A stretch of DNA of 64,000 nt from Notolepis coatsorum (lineage: Eukaryota > Chordata > Actinopteri > Aulopiformes > Paralepididae), in assembly GCA_963971535.1 (NCBI GenBank), contig OZ020599.1:97509120-97573119 (forward strand), read 5' to 3'. The notes under the pieces were generated by a model. It did no database searches. It saw only the letters and a list, made by a program, of their open reading frames with translations, and was not told the origin of the DNA. Both the position numbers and the translations under genes were made by a program. Of the stretch, positions 32,321 through 46,921 are shown piece by piece (the first letter of the stretch is position 1; the number at the start of each line of letters is the position of its first letter).

Positions 32321-32649
32321 TTAAAATAATAGCTCTACATTTCGACAGCCATCACTGACAGTGTTTGGTCAGTAACATGGGTCTCCCAGTCCCTCCACTC
32401 TGCAGTAAACACAAAATACACTATTATCCAATCAGGAGAGAGAACTCTACACTGATGTAAAATCTGGCTTTGCAAGACTTCTTGAAATAACTACAAATAT
32501 CTAGGGTTCTCTCTCGTGATTGGATAAAGTGGAATGGGATACCAGACAAATAAATGTCTGTTTACTGCAGAGCTGAAGGACTGGGACATCCATGTTACTG
32601 ACCAAACACTCTGTCAGTGATGGCTGTCGGAATGTAGAGCTATTTAACA
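32321..32649. mobile_element. Fold-back MITE, copy 1
   Basis: Inverted arms of about 90 bases: TAGCTCTACATTTCGACAGC at the left and GCTGTCGGAATGTAGAGCTA at the right. Between them is CAATCAGGAGAGAGAAC and its near complement GTTCTCTCTCGTGATTG. A second copy lies at 36826-37275. Confidence 0.8.
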
Positions 32650-34997
<2,348 letters not shown>

Positions 34998-35115
34998 GTA
35001 GGGTGAGGTACCGTTCACATTTGAACCGGTACCAGTTCCTGGAATTCGGTATCGGTACCCAACGTTACCTTTTTTCCGATACTTAACTCTCTTTGTAATA
35101 ACAAAACCTTTTATT
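34998..35115. mobile_element. Fragment of a GGTACC-type MITE
   Basis: TAGGGTGAGGTACCGTTCAC then ATTTGAACCGGTACC and CGGTATCGGTACCCAACG match one end of the full copy at 52582-52936. The other end is missing. Confidence 0.65.
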
Positions 35116-35299
35116 TCAGTTGTTAAAAAAATAAAAATCCAAACATCTCAGTTATTTATTTAGAACATTTTGTTATTTATTGTTGTAACACACCACACAA
35201 AATTAATCGCAAAAACATGTATTATGTTTGTAAATGTTTAAATATCAACATTATCTGGCCATCCTCAGTAAATATTATCAAACTCCTCTGAAGTCGTCT

Positions 35300-36150
35300 G
35301 GTCTTTCCAAAGCCCCTAAAAATAGATGTTCGAACTGGAAAAATCGTTTAGGAGCACAGTGTGCGAGTAATGGTTTTGCGTATTGGGCGTGTCAACCCGC
35401 AATTGGCATGACCAGAGCGGACCTTCAATTCTAGAAGCTATGACATCTAGCTCGAGTCTTCAGCCCTGCGTTTGACAGCTGTGTGACAACTTATCTCGCG
35501 AGTCGCGCTGTTTCTATGTGTAATGTAAACTCTGCGAGCAACGTGTCCAATTGTATAACATGCTTTTCATCCTCGCCATTCTGGAATACCCACGTCGCGC
35601 TAAAACCTTAACTAATTAACTAATAGCTGGGGGGTCTGAGTCCGCTCCCTCCCTCTCTCCCTCTCTGCTAACAATCCTCTCTCTGCTACAGGAAGATATT
35701 GATGGACATTAGCTATAGTATATAGCTCAGCAGCTGTAACAAAATTATTTAATTTTTTATTATTTACATTTCAACAGCGTCAAAATATGAATTTAAATTA
35801 TAATTAATTAAAGAATTGTATAAAGAATTTTCCATGTTCTGTCATCTAATCATATATTCCATGACCCTTTCTATCGGTATCGAAGTCAAAATGTTGGTAT
35901 TATCGTTACAACATACAAAAGCAGCTGGACAACCTATATCCCTTACGTCTAGTAGGCATGGGCCAATGTGTGATTTTGGTGGTATGTGCTATTGCACAGA
36001 TGTGTGTCCCTTAGTATGCACGCACGCACAGTATAATATGCATGTAATAAATTGTTTGTTAATGAACAAAAAATGTTTCACTATGCTCCTAAATTTTTTC
36101 ATTTAGGAGCACATGTGCTCCTTGGGAAAAAGCTTAGCGTAGAAGAGCCC
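35300..36150. mobile_element. Degenerate hAT-like repeat region
   Basis: AAAAATAGATGTTCGAACTG and AGGAGCACAGTGTGCGA recur at 61395-61460. Near the right end TTTAGGAGCACATGTGCTCC and AGAGCCCTG resemble one end of a dispersed fish repeat. Boundaries unclear. Confidence 0.4.
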
Positions 36151-36825
36151 TGCCTTCAGTCTGAGAGCGCTGTGCAGTGTTAGATTTTAGTTGTCGCAGA
36201 GGGTCAACAATAATGAGGGTCATCCAGTCCTATTACACGTGTTGCCCTCAGGATTACACAGGGTTTGGCAGAGATGAAGGGATGGGTCGTGTTTGAGCCT
36301 GTTTTACAAGCTGTTCAGCAGTAAACGTGTCATTTCTTTATGTAGCCTAGTTTTTGGTACCTCCCCTCAAAGATAATCTTTATTTTGGACTTTGGTTTTG
36401 TGACGACAATAAACAGGATCATATTTAATGCTTTTCACATGATGTCTCACTTTAAATCCCATTTCTGGGAAGATTGCTTAATGCTTAGCTACTTTACCCA
36501 AAATGTCCTAGTCGTCTCACGCATTCCACGGCTTGTGGAGCAGCACCGACTCACAGGCCTCCAGCCGTTGGCTGATCAGGTTTATGCCAAACCCCACTGG
36601 CCAGGCAGGAACCACAGGAGGTCTTGGTCTGTGTGCCAATCAGATAACAATGCATGAACCAACTCATGGACAATGGAAGAGGCAGACTAGTTTATTTGGA
36701 TTTTGTCTCCATTTAGACGAGGCAAGCTGCATTGTTCCTTTTTTATGAACAATGCATTTTGACGGTTTGATTTGGTGGCTGGGGTTCTAGCGAGTTAAAA
36801 GTGGTATTTTCTTGTTAAAATATGT

Positions 36826-37275
36826 GTTAAATAGCTCTACCTTCCAACAGCCATCACTGATATGTTGTATGTATGAGTGTTCATGGGTCTCCCAGTCCCT
36901 CCGCTCTGTAGTAAACACACAATACTTTTTCTGGGATCCCTCCCTTCCCACTTTATTCAATCAGGAGAGAGAACCCTAGATATAATTTTTTACTTATTTA
37001 AGAAATCTTTCCAAGCCAAATTTAGCTAACTGCACTGGCAGATTATTTAACTTGTTTCAAGGACACGTATGCTTAAAACTAGTTTTTATTTCTTATTATT
37101 GTCGGGCCATTTTTGCAATGTGGAGTTCTCTCTCCTGATTGGATAAAGTGGGAACGGGATACCGGAACATGCATCTTCTGTTTACTGCAGAGTGGAGGGA
37201 CTGGGACATCCATGTTACTGACCAGACACTCTATACCAGTGATGGCTGTCGGAATGTAGAGCTATTATTTTAACA
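36826..37275. mobile_element. Fold-back MITE, copy 2
   Basis: The same inverted arms as 32321-32649 (TAGCTCTACCTTCCAACAGC left, GCTGTCGGAATGTAGAGCTA right) with about 120 extra bases in the middle. Confidence 0.8.
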
Positions 37276-37277
37276 TG

Positions 37278-37550
37278 TAAATGGCTGCATTTATATTGCG
37301 CTTTTATCCAAAGTGCTTTACAATTTGTTCCTCACATTTTACTCATTCACTCACACATTCACACACCGACGGCAGAGGCAACCGTGCAAGGTGCCAACCT
37401 GCTCATCCGGAGCAGTTAGGGCCGGGTGTTGTTAAGTGTCTTGCTCAAGGACACTTCAACACGCTGCCCGGGAGGAGAGGGAATCAAACCGTGAACCTCC
37501 AGATTACCAGACAACTGCTCTACCTACCGAGCCAGTGCCACTGTCGCCCC
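37278..37550 (-). mobile_element. tRNA-derived SINE, family A, copy 3
   Basis: Reverse complement of the family A consensus: tail ATGGCTGCATTTATATTGCG first, body AAGTGTCTTGCTCAAGGACA, and head CAGTGCCACTGTCGCCCC last. Confidence 0.8.
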
Positions 37551-37860
37551 ATGTACAAAAATACTACTTAGTTTGTTTCCGGTTGCCGACCGACCCTGCC
37601 GATTTAGGTGCGACCAATATAGTTTATGAGTTAAAAAAAAAAAAAAAAAAAAAAGTCCTTATTATTATATATCTTTTTTTTAGAATAAAGTTTCATAGAA
37701 ATCTTAGTCAAACCTTTAGTATTATGGATATTAAACATGCTGGCAGAGTACATGCATCCATGTTGTTGTGAACATTTTAAATAAAGAAATTCCCTATCCA
37801 TAGTCGCCGTGGGAAAGAATAAAATAAAAAATAAAATAAATTCCCTACCTACCCATGGCC

Positions 37861-40209
37861 TTAACCCATTCTCTGCCGGGCATTGTACCCATCATTGTAC
37901 CCTCTCTGCCAGCGCTATAAACCTATGGAGATGTTCACCTTCTTTGCAGGGCTATAACTTTTTAAATTGTATTGCTAAATTGACATTACTATGGCCCATT
38001 CAACATCAATTATCTATCGTTCAGGATGTAGGAACGTTTGACTTTTTCATTCACACATTCATACTAAAATACCGTCTAGAGTATAAATATGTTTTTATCG
38101 TTTTCTGCAGTATTTCATAGAACGTGAGATATAGGCATAAATGCATATATTAGATGATCAAATGCAGTTTGATACCGATCAACGTTATATTAAAAATGTC
38201 AACTGTACATGGTCCTAAACGTCATGACTGGGCCCCGTTCCCCGTACCTGGCTAACTGAGTTAGCCGGATAATATTCAGCATAGCTTGACTTAAGCCAGA
38301 CCTTTCCATTCCCCGACGCTCGATTGTCTAAATCACTATGACAACAGATCAAAAAGTTTGAACCTGGTCGAGGGCAGGGTTAAGTTCAGTTAGCTGGATG
38401 AACTATGGCCACACCCCCGCAAAGAAATCCCAGCTCCCTTCCTGAAATATTTCTCAGTCTAGATCCCATTATGCCATTCTGAATTATGTTTTTGTGCTTC
38501 GTTTGAAATGTAAAATAATAGGTCTGCAGTAACGCTGATAATAAATCATATTCAGCCTATGAATTTACTTTGTCCTATATAATGCACGTCATATTTATAC
38601 GGATACGGCGCTCACGAGTCGCGACACACACAGTTATTTTAATAACGGACTAAACGGATCATTGCAAATGTGAATCCCGCTGGGATATTTTTAATGAATG
38701 AAACCTATCGGGTGTTTGGCTCTGATTAGTTTAATATTCTTCGCTGTGTATTTGCTTAACGGAGCACCCGGATGCGTTTCATTCAAGCTGAAGCGTCTAT
38801 GCGTGGATTGTGGATATGAATTATGAGGAATCTGAATCTGTGGAGTATTTAATTGTATCACTGTGACAGTGTCACACGTTATTGTGATATTGTAACTGGG
38901 ATTAAAATATATGAGGAGATGCGCTGTTTGATGGATTTGATGACGTGACGTGACTTGATAAATTGAATGAGCCTTTGACGTTTTTGATGAATGAATTTGA
39001 GAAAATGCATTTATCTTTTCAAGCACTGTTATCTGATGATGAACATGAGGTGTCACTGGTATAAACCAAATGGTAATCAATTCAATGCATGTATGGATTA
39101 GGTCTGAAACAGATTAAAACCTGATTAATAGTGTAACTGCAAGCCTCCCTCCAAGCCTCTCTTTGGAAACCATGTATTTATATAGTACATAATACCTAAG
39201 CACATACAGATATCCTCATGATATAATTCGTATCAATTAGATATACTATTTGGGCTTGTTTTTATCGTTATTCTGAAAGAGCTGAACTAATTATTTTCGC
39301 TAGCAAGATCTCATTTGATTATTCATTCCATAAGCCTATACTGCCAGCAGGCACGCCCATTCATCTGTTAATAAAGTTTTAAATCAATCAATCAATCAAT
39401 CAATGCCGTTAGAAGATCAGGATTTCTGCTATCGACACTTGCTGTCTTTTCAGCTGAGGCGGGCGCGCGCAATTATCCTGAGTCTCAAGTCTGGTTCAAA
39501 TGAACGAGACTGAATCCACCTTCGAGGAACAGGAAAATCCCGGATTCAAACATCGGGTTAATTGAATCTGGATAATGGGACTCTTGATCGACTTAGTTGA
39601 ACCAGGTACGGGGAATAGGGCCCTGGTCATCTGCGGGTGGAGGGGGGGGGGGTCGTTTATAATTCAATGACCGACGTTAAACGATTTATGTAGTATGGGT
39701 GATATATTGATCAGAGCAGTTTGTATCGAAAATGGTAAAGAAAAACGCTGAAACTCACCCCAGTCTCCTCGTAGCGTTGGGCAATCAGAGTGGAGCAAAC
39801 GGATCCCAATTATGGGATGTTGATCGATGCAATCCATTTCCGGTTTGTATATTACTAATACACGTCCAAATCATGTTGATCATTGAGTTATGGCAAAGAT
39901 CCATATCGACGGTGTCTGTATTGAGCCCCGGGACAATAAGCGAGTGGCCGGACGAAAATAGGGGACGGACCCAGCTACAATGGGCACTTGCGGTTTGGCA
40001 ACTCGCCGATCGGCCACCAGGTGGCGGTATTGAAGCGTTGCAGAGTTGTGATGGCTCAGACAGCATCACCCAAGACTCCGTGGGTGAAATATGAATACCA
40101 TGACGAAAATATGAAATATTGATCTAAAAAAATGCCTTACAGAGTTATTGGCAGACAACGCATGGCGGAGAAACCCGCCTTAACACGTGATTGACGGAGA
40201 ATGGGTTAA
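37861..40209 (+). mobile_element. piggyBac-like TTAA element, copy d, with nested insertion
   Basis: Bounded by TTAA (37861-37864 and 40206-40209) with inverted ends CCCATTCTCTGCC and GACGGAGAATGGG. Without the nested 38230-39623 element it is about 955 bp, the same size as copies a and b. Both halves align, inverted, with copy b at 43091-44041 along their length. No transposase domain recognised. Confidence 0.8.
38230..39623. mobile_element. 1.39-kb inverted-repeat element nested in TTAA copy d
   Basis: The ends are GGGCCCCGTTCCCCGTACCT and, inverted, GGGCCCTATTCCCCGTACCT. The interior repeats phrases such as CTAACTGAGTTAGCC and contains a LINE tail with (ATCA)n at 39366-39402. The end sequence resembles PIF/Harbinger-type elements of fish; the target duplication is unclear. 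Confidence 0.75.
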
Positions 40210-40586
40210 CTGACAACCAACAGGAAACAAACAATATTTTTTGTTGTGCCTTAGTATACAGCACCTTTTTAACAGACAACTAGTTTGCTTATCCTACACA
40301 GGCAATTTGCGGTTTTCATTTCTAAACACTTCTAATTGTTGTTGTTGTTTCTCTAGTTGGTCAGTTATCTAAGTGGTTTCCTCTCCCTATCAATATGTGC
40401 TGACTCAGTCAGACGGTCCAGCCAGACGGCACTGTCCGGCGACTGGCGGCTTGTCTGCCTTCATCCTCTTGGCATGTTGTCATCCTGTCCATCGGTTGCT
40501 CTGCCTTCCCAGTGCTGCCTGTGGGCCGCTGTCTTCCCGGTTCACTTAGCAGCACACACTCAGCCGCGTGTCCGAGCCTCAGCCCC

Positions 40587-41370
40587 TCCACCCTCCACCA
40601 GCCCCTGTCACCCTGCAGCCCTCCACCCTCCACCAGCCCCCTTCACCCCTCCACCCTCCACCAGCCCCCATCACCCTGCAGCCCTCCACCCTCCACCAGC
40701 CCCCTTCACCCCTCCACCCTCCACCAGCCCCCTTCACCCCTCCACCCTCCACCAGCCCCCGTCACCCTGCAGCCCTCCACCCTCCACCAGCCCCCTTCAC
40801 CCCTCCACCCTCCACCAGCCCCCTTCACCCCTCCACCAGCCCCCGTCACCCTGCAGCCCTCCACCCTCCACCAGCCCCCTTCACCCCTCCACCCTCCACC
40901 AGCCCCCTCCACCCTCCACCAGCCCCCTCCACCCTCCACCAGCCCCCTTCACCCTGCAGCCCTCCACCAGCCCCCTCCACCCTCCACCAGCCCCCTTCAC
41001 CCTCCACCCGCCCCCGTCACCCTGCAGCCCTCCACCAGCCCCCTCCACCCTCCACCAGCCCCCTCCACCCTCCACCAGCCCCCTTCACCCTCCACCCTCC
41101 ACCAGCCCCCTTCACCCTGCAGCCCTCCACCCTCCACCAGCCCCCTTCACCCTGCAGCCCTCCACCAGCCCCCTCCACCCTCCACCAGCCCCCTCCACCC
41201 TCCACCAGCCCCCTCCACCCTCCACCAGCCTCCACCAGCCCCCTTCACCCTGCAGCCCTCCACCAGCCCCCTCCACCCTCCACCAGCCCCCTCCACCCTC
41301 CACCAGCCCCCTCCACCCTCCACCAGCCCCCTCCACCCTCCACCAGCCCCCTTCACCCTGCAGCCTGTCA
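40587..41370 (+). repeat. C-rich minisatellite (CACCCTCCACCAGCCCC)
   Basis: About 45 short units of CCCTCCACCAGCCCC and CACC(C)TCCA with CCTGCAGCC variants every few units. All three + frames are open throughout, giving long Pro/Ser/Thr/His readings that are artefacts. Confidence 0.95.
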
Positions 41371-41727
41371 CCCGACCGTGACTAATGTGTGACACACCGC
41401 CGCTCATATTGTCTCCTGTTTAAATTTTTTTTTTTACAGTTGACTCGTATAGCTAGTCTTTACTTTCTCAAATACCTAGAAGCTATTGGCCCTTTATGTA
41501 TTTGCTGTCTATCGATTCATATCGATGTTATCACAAATTCACAATATGAAAGAATACAGTATCTGTCGTAAGGCATTTTCTCATATTAACACACTATCGG
41601 TACAGCTGCTGAAAGTACTAGCCTCAGCCTGTATCGAAAGCACTAGCCTTAATTAAAAATACTAGCCTATATCGATAGTACTAACTCCTCTGTTGTTTTC
41701 ATTGATCTCCCCTAAAAGACCAATATA

Positions 41728-41991
41728 AATGGTAAATGGCTGCATTTATATAACTGCTTTTATCCAAAGCGCTTTACAATTTGTTCCTCACATTTGACCC
41801 ATTCACTCGCACATTCACACACCGATGGCAGAGGCAACCGTGCAAGGTGCCAACCTGCTCATCGGGAGCAGTTGGGGGTTAAGTGTCTTGCTCAAGGACC
41901 CTTTGACACACTGCCCGGGAGGAGCAGGATTTCAAACCGGGAACTTCCGGATTACCAGACGACTGCTCTACCTCCCGAGCCACTGTCTCCT
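41728..41991 (-). mobile_element. tRNA-derived SINE, family A, copy 4
   Basis: Tail-first copy (ATGGCTGCATTTATATAACT ... GAGCCACTGTCTCC). CCAATATA borders both sides (41720-41727 and 41992-41999). Confidence 0.85.
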
Positions 41992-42075
41992 CCAATATAT
42001 TCTAAGCCAGGGGTTCTCAAACTTTTTCATTCCGCGACCCCATTTTATTTAGGATATTTTTTGGGGCCCTCACAC

Positions 42076-43028
42076 TTAACACTTTGACGACCGGCTTGGA
42101 CCCGTCTAATATGGTGCAGGGGACCGCGGAATGTAAACAAACGTGTTGGTTTTGTTTTTAACTATATCTATGCTTTATAGTATTGCTATCTGTCCATTCT
42201 CATTGTCACTTGAGTGCATAAACAGTGCCTTCATAATGGCTTAAAGAAAATAAAAATCCATCAGTTGGTTGTCATTTTATAGCGTTGTGAATATAAGGTA
42301 TAACACACTTTTCGTCTAGGCTTTTTTCCCGGGAGCGAGATAATAGGCTAAACGTTGGTGCCGTTATATCAAACGCCATTTCTGCTGTATATATACGAAT
42401 GAAATAAAACAAACTGCGTAGCATCCGGACTATTACAGAGCATCTATGGATGAAATGGGGGCGGCGGGGAACGCCGATTACTATTATTGATCTGCAATAC
42501 AGTGTGCGTTCAATATAGCATTTTCATTGACCAATCACGTTACGTTATAAAACAATGTCCAATCCAGCTGTAATTTTGGGTAATATTATCCTACCGTCAG
42601 GCCATGTGATCGCCGGCAGCATTTCCTCACCACTCATCGGATTCTGGTAGATCGATATGCACATTGGCTAATCATAAATCCCATTATTCCACGCTGAAAA
42701 AAACGCTCGCCAAACTAATCCAAGATGGAGGATGTTCGGCTGGGATCAGGGAACTATGATCCGCCCACAGGACTGTACTTTAAAAAAAAATTATAATTCA
42801 CAATGATACTGCAGTGGGGCGATGGCGCCCCTAAGCGGGTTTGGCCGGTACTGCATGTTTCGAAAATCAAATGTCTGAAAAGATGCTGGTAGTGGATCGG
42901 GTACCTAAGAAGCGCTATAAATAAGGAATAAAACGATAACAACTCGTCACGTATATACTCGTGGCTCTGGTCCACATCGCGCTTTTTCAAAACCCGTATA
43001 TATACGTGGACGGACGCCATAGTGTTAA
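42076..43028. mobile_element. piggyBac-like TTAA element, copy a
   Basis: TTAA at both ends (42076-42079 and 43025-43028), inner ends CACTTTGACG and CGCCATAGTG inverted. 953 bp, no open frame with a transposase domain. Confidence 0.75.
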
Positions 43029-43090
43029 TGTATTGCGTAATTTCAACATGGAATTAAGGAATATCAAAATAAAAGCACACATTGTTGAAC

Positions 43091-44041
43091 TTAACCCTTT
43101 AATCGCCAATGACGTGTTAAGACGTCATTCTCCGCCATGCGTAATCTGCCAATGACGTCTTACAGCGTCTTTGAGATCAATATTTAAAATTTCTGTCATG
43201 GCAATCATATTTCACCCACGGAGACTTGACTGGTGCTGTAGATCTCCTCTCAACTCTCCAACGGTTCAAGACCGCCACCTGGTGGCCGATCGGCGAGTTG
43301 CCAAAACCGGAAGTGAGCGGCCGGAAGTGATGCTCACCCATATTTCGTCCGGCCACTCGCTCGCGGGACTCCATCGCGACACACTGGACATGGATCCGTT
43401 GCCATAACTCGATAAAAACAACATGATTGGACGTATATTAGTATTATACAACCTGGAACTGGACCAACTAGATCGACATCCCATAATAACGATCTTTTTG
43501 CTCCAGTAGCATCCCCCATCGCTACGAGGAAGCTGCGGTGAGTTTCAGCGTGTTTGATTATTATTATCCATACCAACTGCTCCGATCTATACATCACCCA
43601 TACTACATAAATGATTTAACGTCGGCCACGGACTTATAAACCCCCCCCCCCCACTCCGGGCACCAGCAGATGATGAGTCATGACGTTTAGGACCTTGGCT
43701 TGTACAATTGAAATTTTTTATCTGGCGTCAATCGCTATCAAACTGCATTTGATCTAATATATGCATAAATGGCTATAACTCACGTTCTATGAATTACTGC
43801 AGAAAACGATAAAAACATATTTATACTCTGGACGGTATTTTAGTATGAATGTGTGAATGAAAAAGTAAAACGTTCCTACACCCTGAACAATAGTCGATGT
43901 TGAATGGGCCATAGTAATGTCAATTTAGCAATACAATTTAAAAAGTTATAGCCCTGCAAAGTAGGTGAACATCTCCATAGACAAATAGAGCTGGCAGTGA
44001 TCAAACATTGATGGATATAAGCGTGGCAGAGAAAGGGTTAA
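43091..44041 (-). mobile_element. piggyBac-like TTAA element, copy b
   Basis: TTAA at both ends (43091-43094 and 44038-44041), inner ends CCCTTTAATCGCC and GGCAGAGAAAGGG. 951 bp; it is the inverted relative of copy d (for example CGCCACCTGGTGGCCGATCG at 43272 against CGATCGGCCACCAGGTGGCG at 40007). Confidence 0.85.
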
Positions 44042-44072
44042 TCATGCATATTTATTAGAAAATGTAATTACA

Positions 44073-44574
44073 GGGCGGTTAGGTGGCCGAGCGGAGATTG
44101 CGTTCGTCACCAACCCCGGAGCTGTGAGCTGGATTCGCCTGTTCGAATCCAGCTCACAGCTCCGGGGTTGTCACCAGCTTGGCTGGCCGTCTGCACTAAT
44201 ACAATTGGCTGTATTAGAGGGTGGGAGAAGCTGGCGGGCTGGGTCCGGGTCGTTGTAAACAGCGACTCCTACAGTTCGGTCGGGGCGCCTGCTAAGCGCG
44301 GATAGGACTTGAGGGGGATAGTCGATAGTGTGATCCTCCCACACGCTACGCCCTCTCGATGAGAATCCGCGCTGCCAGGTGAAAAGAAGCGGTGATTGGC
44401 TGGGCGTGTGTCGGAGGAAGCACGTGGTAGCCTCCACTCTCCCAGATGATCTGACTGTGGGGGGTAAGTGCGCAGCGACCAGGAAGGGACTGGGAATTGG
44501 CATACGACTAACATTGGGATGGGAGAAAATCGGAGGAAAAATGGAGGGGGAAAAAGACCAAAAAAAAAAAAAAA
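44073..44574 (+). mobile_element. tRNA-derived SINE, family B, copy 2
   Basis: Begins GGGCGGTTAGGTGGCCGAGC, B box TGTTCGAATCC, poly-A tail at the right. 12-bp duplication AATGTAATTACA (44061-44072 and 44575-44586). It has an internal palindrome around GAGCTGTGAGCTGGATTCGC. Confidence 0.92.
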
Positions 44575-44687
44575 AATGTAATTACAGCACTATGTTATCA
44601 ATACACACTTATAAAACGAGGCATATTTAGCCAAAATATGTTGCCACAAATTTTTTTGAGTTGTGACTCATAGTTTGAGAACCACTG

Positions 44688-46070
44688 TTCTATTGGTTAC
44701 TTGTGTATCATGCTGTGCTGATGTGTTCATCGAGACAGGATATGATTCAGGAAGAACATCCTCTCCAAAGAGCCTCACCCTATAGATCACTGCTGTCAAA
44801 CTCAATTATCAACGGGGCCGAAATGAATAATACGATTTCACGGGCCGTACACAAAATAAAAACCTAAAGTGCAACTGAAGGCTAAATATTGTGTCCATTA
44901 ATGTTTACATGTAGTCATTTAGCTGACGCTTTTATCCAATGCGACTTACAAATTGTGAACAAGTCGGCAGGAGGGTACATCTCTGGCAGCTGAGGGTCCG
45001 TGGCGTTGTTCGTCAAATAATATCAAACTTGAGTGTTACCCTTTAAGTGCATAGTAGTATAAACATATTCGCATCATAGTACTGCAATTATAGTAAAAAA
45101 AAAAGACGGTAACTAACCAGTGTCCTCATCCAATGGCTCACGAAAGCAGAGTTGATGCATTTTTATTCAATAAAAACATGGATGCAGGTGCAGATATAAC
45201 GCTCTGTGCGTTTGCGTGAAAAGACATCGGTATTGCCGCACAGTGAGACCGAGGTGTGCTTGATTTTGTATCACTGAGGCCAGTTGGAATTGTGCCAAGG
45301 AGAGGCAGTGGGCCAAAGCTGAATTCAGTCTGGGCGGGGGCCAGCTGAAAAAGACGAAATTTCACGCAATTGACACACTCCACTGTGAGACAAAAGTCCC
45401 ACAAGAAAGAGCCCAGCGATGATCACCAAAGCTCTCGAATCCCAAAGAGGCTTGTCCAATAATAACGGGAGAGAGGGAGAGCGCTGAAGGTACGTAGCGA
45501 TGGTATGAACATGCGTGGCGGCCCTGATTCTAGTTGGCCCATTAGTGGTTATCTGAGCTCTCGACATGGACCGCTGATGGAGCCTAAGTGTGTGTCCCCC
45601 CGGGCGCGGCGGGGCAGCCACTGCATTGCTGTTCGTGAGTGATCCAATTGAGCTCACATGATGTGATGATCCGCGCTGTGTTGACAGTGCTGTAGCGGAT
45701 GTTCAGTGGTTTCAGGGTGATGTAAGCCCCCAAGAGCCCCTGAAAGAAGTGACCTATGAACTTACCGCTCTCTAAATACCTGACTGCTCCACTAGCTAGT
45801 ATAATGAGCAGTGTAGGACGTTTCAACTTGAGAACATTTAACAAACCTTGTTTTCTCAAGTGGAAACCGTTTTGGTCAGTTGTCGTGACCGGCGTCCTGA
45901 CTGTCGATGGAAAAGCAAATGTTGAGCAAATTATATATTTTATTTATTTAAAATGGGGACGGTGCATATTAATGGCCATTTTCATGTAAATATGCCAGAT
46001 TATAGCCAGAGGCTAATTTCCACCTGTAGTCCCTTTTTGAAGGTTGATAACTATTACAAATCTACATACA
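44688..46070. other. Intron-like sequence with repeat fragments
   Basis: A hAT-like scrap at 44789-44860 (CTGTCAAACTCAATTATCAA, GGGCCGTAC) and the LINE/SINE tail at 44917-44998. The open frames between 45138 and 45859 have no recognisable domain. Confidence 0.4.
44917..44998 (-). mobile_element. LINE/SINE 3'-tail fragment
   Basis: TCATTTAGCTGACGCTTTTA then TCCAATGCGACTTAC is the reverse complement of the tail at 2289-2400. Confidence 0.6.
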
Positions 46071-46302
46071 TTTCATAACCACAAGAACAGACAACAGTAC
46101 AGGTTACTAAACTACACTAACTTCATAACCACAAGAACAGACAACAGTACAGGTTACTAAACTACACTAACTTCATAACCACAAGAACAGACAACAGTAC
46201 AGGTTACTAAACTACACAAACTTTATAACCACAAGAACAGACAACAGTACAGGTTACTAAACTACACAAACTTTATAACCACAAGAACAGACAACAGTAC
46301 AT
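46071..46302 (+). repeat. 50-bp minisatellite, 4.5 units
   Basis: Unit CATAACCACAAGAACAGACA then ACAGTACAGGTTACTAAACT and ACACTAACTT, nearly identical between copies. Confidence 0.95.
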
Positions 46303-46306
46303 GTAC

Positions 46307-46517
46307 AAGGCGACAGTGGGTCAGGAGGTAGAGCAGTCGTCTGGTAATCCAGAGGTTCCCGGTTTGATTCACACTCCTCCCGGGCAGCGTGCCGAAGTGT
46401 CCTTGAGCAAGAGACTTAACCCCTAATTGCTCCTGATGAGCAGGTTTGCACCTTGCATGGTTGCCTCCGCCATCGGTGTGTGAATGGGTAAGATGTGAGG
46501 AACAAATTGTAAAGTGG
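46307..46517 (+). mobile_element. tRNA-derived SINE, family A, copy 5 (tail truncated)
   Basis: GGCGACAGTGGGTCAGGAGG, CCCGGTTTGATTC, and GTGTCCTTGAGCAAGAGACT, ending at AACAAATTGTAAAGTGG. It abuts the last unit of the 50-bp array. Confidence 0.8.
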
Positions 46518-46921
46518 AAGACGAAGACTACGTTTTAACTAAGGTACCAAACACCTTAGTGCTTGTGCCAAAGTGCTTCATTTTATTGCACTTGAAATGG
46601 AATAGATGCACGTTAATCTCACATTGCACCTTGCCCTTTTGTACAAAATGTCAGTATCGCACAAATTATTGCACTGGATAAGCAGACACTTGGGACTTTG
46701 ACATAAAGTAATGGAGTGCTATTGGCTATTCTGTTCAGAACATTTTGATCAAAAGCTCAAGACGGGATTCTATAAGATACTAGTGACTCTTTTAAACTAC
46801 CGATCTCGTTTTTGTTTATTTTTCTGTTACTGTTCGTCCAATTGGACAGCACCTTGCTTCCTTTTTTTTTAAATGTTTTATTTGTTTTATTTTTCCTGAT
46901 ATATTAATATTTTTTACCCTC

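Larger units (their letters stand above)
42008..44687. mobile_element. hAT-like MITE expanded by three insertions
   Basis: The ends are CAGGGGTTCTCAAACTTTTT and, inverted, CAGTGGTTCTCAAACTATGA. TTCTA is shared by the flanking octamers (42000-42007 and 44688-44695). Removing TTAA copies a and b and the SINE leaves a core of roughly 300 bases, a usual MITE size. Confidence 0.8.

Noticed and set aside
39732-40094. 120-codon frame in TTAA copy d as a transposase remnant
   Set aside because: A related antisense frame exists in copy b, but neither shows piggyBac DDD/E motifs and both are short; treated as non-coding sequence of the element.
40357-41385. 342-codon proline-rich open frame
   Set aside because: The array is open in all three frames, the unit length is not coding-like, and there is no unique domain or splice context.
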